64,000 nucleotides of DNA. It comes from Chitinophagales bacterium. GTDB lineage: Bacteria; Bacteroidota; Bacteroidia; Chitinophagales; Saprospiraceae. The stretch's first letter is position 1, and every line of letters begins with the position of its first letter. The notes beneath the pieces were generated by a model, which was not told the origin of the DNA, searched no databases, and saw only the letters and a list, made by a program, of their open reading frames with translations. The DNA lies in the NCBI GenBank assembly GCA_017303475.1, contig JAFLBO010000001.1, positions 646,706 to 710,705 on the forward strand, in the 5' to 3' direction. Made by a program: the position numbers and the translations under genes. Of this stretch, positions 56,639 through 63,883 are shown piece after piece.

Positions 56639-56686
56639 AATTTCGACGCGATTTCAGCGCAATATTTTTAATTTTTTGGGAATTCG

Positions 56687-56887
56687 TCAGGGTTTCTTTT
56701 TCCGTTGTTTTACAATTTGGGCAATAACAAAAATCATAATACCCCAAACCAGAAACATATAGAAATACAAAGCAGGAAACCCAAACCACAATTCGGTTTT
56801 GTCCACTATGGTTAATAATGGATAATTTAGGAGTAGCAAGAATAGACAAAAAGTTAGGAGTAGCCTGGCGCTTCTATCGTCTGCCAT
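56687..56887 (-). CDS. Small membrane protein paired with the symporter
   Basis: 66 residues from the ATG at 56887 (MADDRSARLLLTFCLFLLLL); the frame extends to an ATG at 56911, but that reads into the repeat array. Two transmembrane helices are visible, LFLLLLNYPLLTIV and FYMFLVWGIMIFVIAQIV, then a basic tail QRKKKP. Short two-helix proteins with this LNxPLL...FGxPxLYxYxFxVW pattern often precede sodium:solute symporter genes. It ends about 48 bases before the symporter-kinase gene and is probably co-transcribed and a subunit or chaperone of it. Upstream is a 390-base repeat array, so its promoter would lie inside or beyond that array. Confidence 0.7.
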   Translation of the reverse strand: MADDRSARLLLTFCLFLLLLNYPLLTIVDKTELWFGFPALYFYMFLVWGIMIFVIAQIVKQRKKKP

Positions 56888-56903
56888 GATGGTGGGCGGT
56901 TGA

Positions 56904-57290
56904 TGGGTCATTTAGGGTCATTGGGAGTCATTTGGGGTCATTTGGGGGTCATTGAGGGTCATTTGGGGTCATTGAGGGTCATTTGGGGGTTATTTGGGGT
57001 CATTTTAGGTCATTTGAGGTCATTTAGGGTCATTTACGGTCATTTGGGTCATTTGGGTCATTTGAGGTCATTTGGGGATCATTTGGGGATCATTTGGGGA
57101 TACTCATTTTGCGTTAGCTGTTAGTGAGGATGAAAAATGATGGAATAAAATCCCCCCTTAACATTCTGCCAACTCGGCGGAGTGAGCGCCCAAATGACTC
57201 CCAAATGACCTAAATGACTCCCAAATGACCCAAATGACTCCCAAATGACCTGAATGACCCAAATGACTCCCAAATGCCCCCCAAATGACC
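56904..57290. repeat. Large palindromic GGTCATTTGG array
   Basis: Left part (56904 to about 57105): about 19 units based on GGTCATTTGGG, with variable length of roughly 9 to 12 bases. Centre: about 80 bases of unique sequence. Right part (about 57190-57290): about 10 units of the inverse CCCAAATGACC. The right end begins a few bases beyond the porin stop codon. The centre has no recognisable gene. This explains the whole 410-base gap. Confidence 0.9.
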
Positions 57291-57299
57291 TCTAAAAGA

Positions 57300-58763
57300 C
57301 TACAAGAAAATATGCGTTTGGAGAATCAATTCGCCGCGATACTCCTGGCGTTCGATGGCGCTGGTGGTAGCGTTGAGTTTGTACACCGGACGAGTTTGAT
57401 ATTCCAGGGTAATTTTGGCGTTGTGGCCGGTTACGAAGTAGTTGAGGCCTAGACCAAACTGGGTGGATGGATCAGCAAGGGCTTCAAAATCTTTGTGGGT
57501 TACTGTTACATATGGCATGAAAGCCGTACCGTTTTTCAACTTGGGCAACTGATAACCTGCCTGAACGTAGAAAATATTGCCGGAGCCGATGGTTGGCTGT
57601 GCATTTCCGGCGCCAGCCCAGCTATTGGTAGTTGCTGCAGAACCGTGAAGATTGAGTATACCCAGGTTACGAATGTAGTTGGTACCAAAATCGTAATTAT
57701 AGAAGGTCGCCAGTACGCTAAGCGCAGTTCCTTTAGCCTTGTTGATAGGCATATCCAAATACAAATCCGCTCCAATGGCTGTGTTACTCTGAAAAGTGGA
57801 GTCGCCACGTGTTGTTTTGTAAAGAGAAGCATCAGGGTGGTGGTAAAACCCTACGCCCAGGTTCAACACTTTTTTGGCTCCCAGGTAAGAGCCTACGAAG
57901 AATGGCAATTTGTTGCTCTCTTTGTCCCAAAACATCCAGTTTACATATCCGCTGCCCGCCCAGTTTTCATTCAAAACATTCACCGCAAAGCCATCCTTTT
58001 TTACTGCCAAAGGTGTTACGCCGTTGGCAAATGGCTTGTTCAATGCGAGACGATAGTCAAGTCGACCCAATTGTCCTTTGGCATACATACCAAATTGTCG
58101 AGCAAACTGGTCGGTTGTTTCAATGGTAGGCCAGTTAAAGATAGGCGCGTCGAGGGTCATGAAATTGAGGGTGGAATGACTGGTCAAACGGCTGATACCG
58201 TTCCAGTAAAGCAAACCGGCGCCCAGGTATAGTTTATCTTTGGCAACTTCAAACTCGGTCCAGGCATCGTGGATGAACAGCGATGGTTTTTTACCATTAT
58301 TAGAGGCTGTTGCTGTTCCGTTAGGGCCGTTTGGCGCGGTAGCTCCACCAATGAAGCTTTGATTGTTGATGCCCCAGTGTGTGAGGATCATGGCACGAGG
58401 TGAAATTTGTGCATAAGCCAGGAAACGGGAGCGACGAAGGGCAATGTCTGTTGACCAGGCGCCATCTGCGTTATCTGAACCGTCGATCAATTTGCCCTGC
58501 ACATCACGGGTATCCGGATTGTTTTGCGTGGCTGTCATCCAGAACTGGTGCCACATAATGAAGCGGACGTATTTACTGCCGTCTTCATTGAGTTTAAGTG
58601 TCAGTGGCTTGTAGGTATGATCTACCGGTTTTTTAGGTGGTGCTGCCGTAGTAGTAGTGGCAGGAGCCGGTGTAACAGCAGGTGGCGTATTGCCAACCTG
58701 AGCCATTGCTGCAACGTTCAAGATTGCGCAAAATAAAAGCAGAAGGTAAAATTTCGCATTCAT
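57300..58763 (-). CDS. Outer-membrane porin-like protein
   Basis: 487 residues from the ATG at 58763, giving a signal peptide ending near VAAMAQ. A proline/threonine-rich spacer (PAVTPAPATTTTAAPPKKP) follows, then a long run of amphipathic strands (YVRFIMWHQFWMTAT, ALRRSRFLAYAQIS, FVGSYLGAKKVLNLGVGFYH quoted in part: LNLGVGFYH) ending in VYKL...GELILQTHIFL with a terminal aromatic-containing strand. This is a phosphate-selective-porin/OprO-like barrel pattern of about 16 strands. It probably lets small anions or carboxylates through the outer membrane, given the permease and symporter genes around it. The stop is next to the large repeat array. Confidence 0.8.
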   Translation of the reverse strand: MNAKFYLLLLFCAILNVAAMAQVGNTPPAVTPAPATTTTAAPPKKPVDHTYKPLTLKLNEDGSKYVRFIMWHQFWMTATQNNPDTRDVQGKLIDGSDNADGAWSTDIALRRSRFLAYAQISPRAMILTHWGINNQSFIGGATAPNGPNGTATASNNGKKPSLFIHDAWTEFEVAKDKLYLGAGLLYWNGISRLTSHSTLNFMTLDAPIFNWPTIETTDQFARQFGMYAKGQLGRLDYRLALNKPFANGVTPLAVKKDGFAVNVLNENWAGSGYVNWMFWDKESNKLPFFVGSYLGAKKVLNLGVGFYHHPDASLYKTTRGDSTFQSNTAIGADLYLDMPINKAKGTALSVLATFYNYDFGTNYIRNLGILNLHGSAATTNSWAGAGNAQPTIGSGNIFYVQAGYQLPKLKNGTAFMPYVTVTHKDFEALADPSTQFGLGLNYFVTGHNAKITLEYQTRPVYKLNATTSAIERQEYRGELILQTHIFL

Positions 58764-58910
58764 ACTTGTTGAAAATGAGACAGTTGAAGAAAAAGTTGGT
58801 CCGTCCCGGCTCACAACAAGGCATACGATTGGCTAGGCCAGACCGAAACAGGTTCTGTCAATGCCTGATTGTTGCTACCGAAAGAATGTTGGAAAAAAGC
58901 TTCTCGAGTA

Positions 58911-58947
58911 GTGCTCAATACTGACCGGTGAGATCAGTATTGAGCAC
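58911..58947. other. Perfect 14-bp hairpin without T-run
   Basis: GTGCTCAATACTGA (58911-58924) pairs exactly with TCAGTATTGAGCAC (58934-58947). It lies 10 bases after the DUF6814 stop and upstream of the porin start on the minus strand. Lack of a T-run argues against a simple terminator; an mRNA-processing site between permease and porin is possible. Confidence 0.6.
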
Positions 58948-58957
58948 TGATAGTCTG

Positions 58958-59215
58958 CTAGCTCAGATGTTCAGAGTCCCTGGCAATTACATCATACTCG
59001 CCTTTAAAGGCATACCAGCCAAATAAAAGCAGGCCAAGAATGATGGGCAGGAATATTGGAATGATAATGTACCAGAACATCTGTGTGTCAAGTAGTACAC
59101 GTTTGCCGGCAACAGCTTCAGCAATTTCTTTTCCCGCCTGCGTGAAAAGCAGGTATATAACAATGGCGCCAAGGGCTATCCAGATAAAGCCCGCAAGACG
59201 TTTTAATGAGTTCAT
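58958..59215 (-). CDS. DUF6814 small membrane protein
   Basis: 85 residues with two transmembrane helices (AGFIWIALGAIVIYLLF and FWYIIIPIFLPIILGLLLFGWYAF) and a short acidic tail. Proteins of this DUF occur in Bacteroidota beside major-facilitator permeases, as here, where it follows an MHS-type permease on the same strand. It may be a subunit or stabiliser of that permease; no function is established. A tandem-repeat array of about 90 bases separates it from the permease gene, and a perfect 14-bp hairpin lies right after its stop. Confidence 0.75.
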   Translation of the reverse strand: MNSLKRLAGFIWIALGAIVIYLLFTQAGKEIAEAVAGKRVLLDTQMFWYIIIPIFLPIILGLLLFGWYAFKGEYDVIARDSEHLS

Positions 59216-59232
59216 GATAAAGAGATTTTAAA

Positions 59233-59321
59233 GTTTGAAGGGTTTGAGGGGTTTGAGGGGTTTGAGGGGTTTGAAGAGCGTCAGGCACTCAAAAACTCAA
59301 ACACTCAAAAACTCAAGCACT
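59233..59321. repeat. Palindromic TTTGAG array
   Basis: Left: five 9-base units GTTTGAGGG (59233-59277, first and last imperfect). Right: four 8-base units (59286-59318) whose inverse is TTTTGAGT or GTTTGAGT. The core TTTGAG is shared but unit length differs between arms. The right end overlaps the permease stop codon (59320-59322). Confidence 0.85.
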
Positions 59322-60873
59322 AGTCAGATACATCCTCGTCGTTTTTGCTTGGGAGGTAGAGTAAGCCGATTACGAAGCAAACACCTGCAATGAGGATTGG
59401 GTACCAAAGACCGATATAGGGGTCGCCGCCCGGGTTTTCGGTTGTTTTACTGGCATCGAACAGACGAGTTGCGATGAACGGTGTGAGACCACCGAAAATA
59501 CCATTTCCGATGTGGTATGGGAGCGACATGGATGTGTAACGGATACGTGTTGGGAACAACTCAACGAGGAATGCCGCGATTGGACCGTAAACCATGGTCA
59601 CATAAAGGATCTGGATAAACACGAGGAACATCATAAACCAGAAGCCGGAGGAGTTCAGCCAGAAGGTTTTGGTTGTTTCTGCCTTAGGCGCTGGCTTGGA
59701 TTTGTCGGCCAGTTTCACCTCTTTTTTCACGGTTTTAGCCGTACAACCATCGGTGTAAGCCTTTACTGTGGTGGTGGTGATGGTGGAGTCGCCGGCTGCA
59801 TTTACTGCCACTGCAGTTCCGGTGCTACTGCTTTCAGCTACTTCCGTTTTGGCCTTTGGATCGGCCAGGCTGTACATGGTTTTGTAAATCGGGAAGTAGG
59901 TAACGATGGCGAGCAACATACCGCCAAGCATGATGGTTTTGCGACCAATTTTATCAGACCATGCGCCAAATACCAGGAAGAAAGGCGTAGCCAGCAGGAT
60001 GGCAAAGCAAAGCAGGTAGCGCACCTGTTCAAATTCAATGGAAAGGGTTCTTTCCATAAAAGTTTGTGCATAAAACTGACCTGTGTACCATACCACGCCC
60101 TGACCCATAACAGCTGCAAAAAGTGCCAGCAATACCATTTTGAGGTTGGCCTTTTTAGCAAAGGATTCTTTCAGCGGATTGGAAGAAATTTTACCCTCTT
60201 TCTTGATTTTGGCAAACAAGGGAGATTCTGCCATTTTCAAACGGATATACACCGAAATAGCGATCAGGAACACTGAAACGATAAACGGAACACGCCATCC
60301 CCAATCGTTGAATGCCTCAACACCAACCGACTTACGGGTAAGCAGAATGACGCCCAGGGAAAGGAAAAAGCCCAGGGTAGCGGTGGTTTGAATGAAAGAA
60401 GTGAAGTAGCCACGACGCCCCAGCGGACTGTGTTCGGCTACATAGGTAGCTGCACCGCCATACTCGCCGCCAAGGGCAAGACCCTGTACAAAACGAAGCA
60501 GCAGGATAAGTACAGGCGCCCACATGCCAATTTTTGCGTATCCGGGCACCAAACCAATGGCAAAAGTAGAACCACCCATCAGCAACAGGGTGAGCAGGAA
60601 AGTGTATTTCCGGCCAATGACATCGCCAATGCGGCCAAACACCAAAGCGCCGAATGGACGGACTACGAAGCCCGCAGCGAAAGTAGCCAGAGCCGCAAGG
60701 AATGCCGCCGTCGGGTTGTCCTGAGGGAAAAATTGTTTGGCGATGATAACAGCCATAGCGCCATAAATGTAAAAGTCGTACCACTCAATGAGTGTACCTA
60801 CAGATGACGCTGTGATTACCTTCATCAACCCTTTGGGCTCCAAGCCCTCGTTCGTTGTAGATGAGTTGGCCAT
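59320..60873 (-). CDS. MHS-family major facilitator permease (metabolite:proton symporter)
   Basis: 517 residues with 12 transmembrane helices. The N-terminal motif SSVGTLIEWYDFYIYGAMA and the loop FGRIGDVIGRKYTFLLTL mark the metabolite:H+ symporter branch, whose known members carry short or medium carboxylates such as propionate, citrate, ketoglutarate or shikimate. An unusual insertion of about 70 residues rich in Ser, Thr and Lys lies between helices 8 and 9 (AVAVNAAGDSTITTTTVKAY and VKKEVKLADKSKPAPK), probably an extracytoplasmic or cytoplasmic loop. Downstream are a DUF6814 protein, a porin, a symporter-kinase and two acyl-CoA synthetases, which fits carboxylate uptake. Its promoter carries a palindromic AT-rich motif. 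Confidence 0.88.
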   Translation of the reverse strand: MANSSTTNEGLEPKGLMKVITASSVGTLIEWYDFYIYGAMAVIIAKQFFPQDNPTAAFLAALATFAAGFVVRPFGALVFGRIGDVIGRKYTFLLTLLLMGGSTFAIGLVPGYAKIGMWAPVLILLLRFVQGLALGGEYGGAATYVAEHSPLGRRGYFTSFIQTTATLGFFLSLGVILLTRKSVGVEAFNDWGWRVPFIVSVFLIAISVYIRLKMAESPLFAKIKKEGKISSNPLKESFAKKANLKMVLLALFAAVMGQGVVWYTGQFYAQTFMERTLSIEFEQVRYLLCFAILLATPFFLVFGAWSDKIGRKTIMLGGMLLAIVTYFPIYKTMYSLADPKAKTEVAESSSTGTAVAVNAAGDSTITTTTVKAYTDGCTAKTVKKEVKLADKSKPAPKAETTKTFWLNSSGFWFMMFLVFIQILYVTMVYGPIAAFLVELFPTRIRYTSMSLPYHIGNGIFGGLTPFIATRLFDASKTTENPGGDPYIGLWYPILIAGVCFVIGLLYLPSKNDEDVSD

Positions 60874-60942
60874 AAAAGTCAGATTTGTTTAAATTTTGAT
60901 CGTTGACAAAAAGACAATGTTTTGTTTCTGCATTTGAGCGAG

Positions 60943-60970
60943 ACAAATGTATATATATATCTGTATTTGT
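60943..60970. promoter_or_regulatory. Permease promoter with overlapping palindromic operator candidate
   Basis: On the minus strand TACATTTG (60944-60951) matches the -7 consensus TAnnTTTG, about 70 bases before the ATG at 60873. It lies within an imperfect palindrome beginning ACAAAT and ending ATTTGT. A repressor binding here would block the promoter. Part of it (60952-60970) recurs upstream of prpE. Confidence 0.45.
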
Positions 60971-61130
60971 TATTTTTTATTTTTGAAAAATTTTTCCTGA
61001 AAAACGAATAAAGTTTTTTGAATCTCGCCTAACGCAGGATATTTTTAGTTTTATTCTGAAAATGCAAACAAATTTTACGTTTTTGAAATTTAATTCTGCA
61101 CAAACAAGCGTCCCATCTAATTCAATGCAC

Positions 61131-61165
61131 AAAAAAAAGGTCGGTTCGAATACTCGAACCGACCT
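61131..61165 (-). terminator. Rho-independent terminator of the ArsR gene
   Basis: AGGTCGGTTCGA (61138-61149) pairs perfectly with TCGAACCGACCT (61154-61165). On the minus strand it is followed by eight T residues. It ends the ArsR transcript about 65 bases after its stop. Confidence 0.85.
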
Positions 61166-61230
61166 CAGTATTTTATTTCCCCAAAGGAATCACATTGGCA
61201 ACTATACCAAATATACTATTGTAATCACCC

Positions 61231-61533
61231 CTATTCCGGCACTACTTGTTGTAAAATGCTCAGGATTTTAGCGTACTCCTCACTCACCAAAGAATAATTG
61301 CTGTTTTTACCGTCTCTGCGCACCTGAACGATACCCCGGTCTTTTAAAATGCGCAGGTGGTGACTGGCAACGGCTTGTTCGATACCCAGATTTTCGTAAA
61401 TTTCTGTAACATTCAAGGATTGTTGCCGATGCAACATATCAATGATCAGCAGCCGGTGCGGATGAGCAACAGCTCGGAGCACCTCTGTGGCAGTTTCCAG
61501 AAATGGAAAGGAAAAAGGGAATTCGGCAGGCAT
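61231..61533 (-). CDS. ArsR-family winged-helix transcriptional regulator
   Basis: 100 residues. The winged helix is plain: LRAVAHPHRLLIIDMLHRQ, then the recognition segment NVTEIYENLGIEQAVASHHLRILKDRGIV (quoted in part: IEQAVASHHLRILKD) and the wing VQVRRDGKNSNYSLVSEEY. The N-terminus is PF-rich and hydrophobic. There is no obvious metal-binding cysteine cluster (no ELCVCDL-type motif), so it may sense a non-metal ligand or a metal by other residues. It lies just upstream of the permease gene on the same strand, separated by a strong terminator. A role in controlling the carboxylate genes is suggested by position only. Confidence 0.92.
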   Translation of the reverse strand: MPAEFPFSFPFLETATEVLRAVAHPHRLLIIDMLHRQQSLNVTEIYENLGIEQAVASHHLRILKDRGIVQVRRDGKNSNYSLVSEEYAKILSILQQVVPE

Positions 61534-61690
61534 GGGTAACGGGCGATTTTAGGCGAAAGGTAACAAGAAAACCTTTAACTAGATTTTCAAACATAAAAGT
61601 ATATATTTAGTTGTATAATTCAGCTGAAAAGGAACTTCCTTTTTCAGATGGTTACGCATTCAGTCCTCCTTTTTTCCATAATGCACCAAA

Positions 61691-61770
61691 AAAAGGGTTG
61701 TCTCACAAGTCCATTTTTACCGAAGGGGGATCCCTGACGAAGAAAGTCAACCTGATAAGACAACCCTTTT
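61691..61770. repeat. 80-bp MITE-like element with 13-bp terminal inverted repeats
   Basis: AAAAGGGTTGTCT at 61691-61703 is matched by its exact inverse AGACAACCCTTTT at 61758-61770. On the minus strand the stem is followed by TTTTTTT, so it can end the transcript of the gene stopping at 61784. The left end continues TGTCTCACAAGTC, also found next to the 44-bp hairpin at about 8933-8945. Confidence 0.65.
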
Positions 61771-61783
61771 ATTCAAACTCGGG

Positions 61784-62194
61784 TTATTTTTTTGCCTTTT
61801 GTTTTACCTGAAGGTACAATTCATCCAAATATCCTTTTTCATTTTGAACCCGAATCCAATTGACTGGATCCTGATAAATGGTAGCAACCTCCGGAAATTT
61901 ATTTACATCAATCCCTTTTTCAACTAATCGTTCACGGGCCTTAGCGAAAGATTGTACAAATACATCGCCATGTTGATTCAGCAATTCAGCCAACTCCAAC
62001 TTAACATTGGTAGTATTGGATTCCGTTACAGGCGGTGTCCTGGGGCTGATTACTTCAGCTTTAACCTGCAAATTAACCGGTGTAGCAGCAATGGGATATG
62101 GAGGGATCTGACCAAGCAAGGCATACAGCTGATTGAGTTGCTGCAGCATGTCAGAAACCTGGAGTGACAACGCATCAATATTTTTTTGTTGCTC
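61784..62194 (-). CDS. Hypothetical coiled-coil-like protein, possibly the tail of a split gene
   Basis: 136 residues from the ATG at 62194 (MEQQKNIDALSLQVSDM); the longer frame to 62314 reads out of phase through the upstream propeller gene. The N-terminal 35 residues suit a coiled coil, then comes a proline-rich linker and a helical C-terminal half (LELAELLNQHGDVFVQSFAKARERLVEKG quoted in part: LLNQHGDVFVQSFAKARE) ending in a lysine tail. I do not recognise it. The start overlaps the end of the propeller ORF at a run of seven A; deleting one A would join the two into one reading frame. It may therefore be an independent gene or the C-terminal part of that gene. Confidence 0.5.
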   Translation of the reverse strand, partial: EQQKNIDALSLQVSDMLQQLNQLYALLGQIPPYPIAATPVNLQVKAEVISPRTPPVTESNTTNVKLELAELLNQHGDVFVQSFAKARERLVEKGIDVNKFPEVATIYQDPVNWIRVQNEKGYLDELYLQVKQKAKK

Positions 62195-63104
62195 CATAGC
62201 CTGCCAATAACCAGTTGTTGGATTCATCCATATGACCGAAACAGGCGTACCAATCTGTTGCCTGCTTTTGAACGGTATTGGATTGTTGGGGGTTTGGGTA
62301 AACCAGGTGGGCAAATGGTTCTTCCACGTGTAATTTCCCGGCTTTATCCAATTCCCATAGGTATGGTTTCCAACGAATATGTAATGGAGGGTGAACCACT
62401 GTTGCCACCGGAGCTCCTGCCTGTATGTTGATTTTCAGCAAGCCAAAAACCTTATTGCTAACCCAAAAAATGGTTTCATTATCAAGCTTTTGCGCCCGAA
62501 ACCGAAAGAACTCAATGGAACTTAGGTTTACCTTGGTAAAATCCATTGATTGAGCAATATAAGCTATTTTTTTCAGGCTAAAGTTTCGTTCCAGCGCATA
62601 CAGGTGCAATCCGTATGGAGTATAACTCAGCAAATAAGGATTTCGGGCCTCATCTACGGTTACCCCAACCAGTACGCCCTGGAATCCGCTCTCTGGTTTG
62701 GTGGATACCACTTGTAAGGAAAGTGTATAAGGATTAAATACATCAAAAGAATCTCTGCCCCGGCCATAAGTGATCAGTATCTGACCGTCCCAGATTTCTT
62801 TAATCCGGCCAATATTTGCCCCGGACAGCCTGGGGGTAGACAAAAAGGTGTTATCAAAAACCGTAAATTCGTATCCATCAAAACGATTCAAACCAAACTC
62901 TGTACCCACGTACAAAAAACCGGAACTATGTTCCAGCAGGCATTTTACCCTGGGGTTAGACAAACCCGATTCCAGGGAATATTTTTCAACTTTGCATTTC
63001 GGGTAATATACCGGCGCTGGGTTAGCCTGTGTAGACTGAGCCCATGTTTTTACCGATATTAGCAACAGAATGGCGGTAAAATATGCAAAAAAAGGCCATT
63101 TCAT
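62175..63104 (-). CDS. N-terminal fragment of a two-component-regulator propeller protein
   Basis: 309 residues with a signal peptide ending near SVKTWAQ. The first part has the Reg_prop start pattern SLESGLSNPRVKCLLEHSSGFLYVGTEFGLNRFDGYEF (quoted in part: GFLYVGTEFGLNRFDGYEF), as in periplasmic domains of hybrid sensors and large regulators. Only a few blades are present, and there is no transmembrane, kinase or DNA-binding part, whereas such proteins usually exceed 700 residues. The frame ends ATKKY at a seven-A run. It is therefore either truncated or frameshifted into the following ORF. It should not be counted as a working sensor without checking. Confidence 0.6.
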   Translation of the reverse strand: MKWPFFAYFTAILLLISVKTWAQSTQANPAPVYYPKCKVEKYSLESGLSNPRVKCLLEHSSGFLYVGTEFGLNRFDGYEFTVFDNTFLSTPRLSGANIGRIKEIWDGQILITYGRGRDSFDVFNPYTLSLQVVSTKPESGFQGVLVGVTVDEARNPYLLSYTPYGLHLYALERNFSLKKIAYIAQSMDFTKVNLSSIEFFRFRAQKLDNETIFWVSNKVFGLLKINIQAGAPVATVVHPPLHIRWKPYLWELDKAGKLHVEEPFAHLVYPNPQQSNTVQKQATDWYACFGHMDESNNWLLAGYGATKKY

Positions 63105-63118
63105 GCGGCAAATGTAGC

Positions 63119-63883
63119 TTAATGCCCGCTCCTAATCCAGGCTTCTACCAACATAATTACTTCGTTGTAATTGAGCATACCCGAAGCAATACCCTGCGCT
63201 TTGAGGTAAGAGTCGTACACCTGATACCGGATAGCTGGCGCCAGTTCCTGAAAGCGGGCATGTTGCCTTCGGATATCCTCTTCATCAGCCAGTACGCCAG
63301 CCGGAATTTGTGGCAAATAAGATGATTGAAAGGTGTCCGGGTATTGTCTTCTACAAGCCCTGGCCAGGTCGCCCCAATAATCGAGGTGTGCTGCGTAAGC
63401 CAGGTAAGGATTGTTATGGTGGGCTAATGAAGCATATGCGATGAAATTGCACACGCCTTCATCGCCAAAGCCGTAGGCATGACTCATTTCATGAGCCATG
63501 GCCGGAAGTACACGCAATGGATGCATCCCGGCTTCCAGATTACCCTCTCCTACCCAGGGCCAGTAAATGCCGGAAGCTCCGAAACTGAACAATAATCCAT
63601 CGGGTTTGATCATGCGGCCCCGTACCTTGCTGTTTGCCGGAAAACCCTGTGATTCCAGCCATTGTTGCACAGCCAAACGAACTGTATCTTCTACTGAGAC
63701 GGGCCATAATTGTCGACCGGACAACGGCAGGGTATCAGCGCCTGCCAGTTGGTTTCTCAATCGGACAACTTCCCGGGTTTCGCGCTGCAGGGCTGTCCAA
63801 AGTTGTACGGAATCCAGTGGTTCCGGCTGAAGAGAAAGCTGTTTTGCCAAGGGAGTACGGGCGTAATTATAACCTGACCCGTC
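63119..63883 (-). pseudogene. DUF3810 protein lacking its N-terminal membrane part
   Basis: The conserved soluble part of DUF3810 is intact, including RMIKPDGLLFSFGASGIYWPW and the zinc-protease-like HEMSHAYGFGDEGVCNFIAY. In the same frame the protein reads back through GYNYARTPLAKQL, a block normally in the middle of the family just after the transmembrane helices, but then meets TAG at 63884-63886. No ATG precedes the conserved region; only a TTG at 63848-63850 could start it. Family members normally carry about 100 extra residues with three membrane helices. I therefore call it 5'-truncated. The upstream 115 bases are A-rich and contain a hairpin at 63899-63928. Confidence 0.65.

Larger units (their letters stand above)
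60874..61230. other. Intergenic region upstream of the permease
   Basis: This 357-base AT-rich gap contains the permease promoter and candidate operator (60943-60970), then about 160 bases without recognisable signals, then the ArsR terminator (61131-61165). No tRNA, small RNA family or open reading frame of note was seen in the remainder. Confidence 0.5.

Noticed and set aside
56900..57124. An open frame of 74 codons with repeated GHL and VIWG residues
   Set aside because: It is only the translation of the GGTCATTTGG tandem array; it has no signal, no family pattern and no start context.
56904..57290. CRISPR-like regular repeats
   Set aside because: Units are contiguous and 9-12 bases with no unique spacers, and the second half is inverted; there are no cas genes.
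59512..60276. Plus-strand ORF of 254 codons
   Set aside because: Antisense shadow of the MHS permease.
61138..61165. tRNA-like GGTTCGAA sequence
   Set aside because: It is the stem of a terminator; no acceptor stem, anticodon arm or D arm is present around it.
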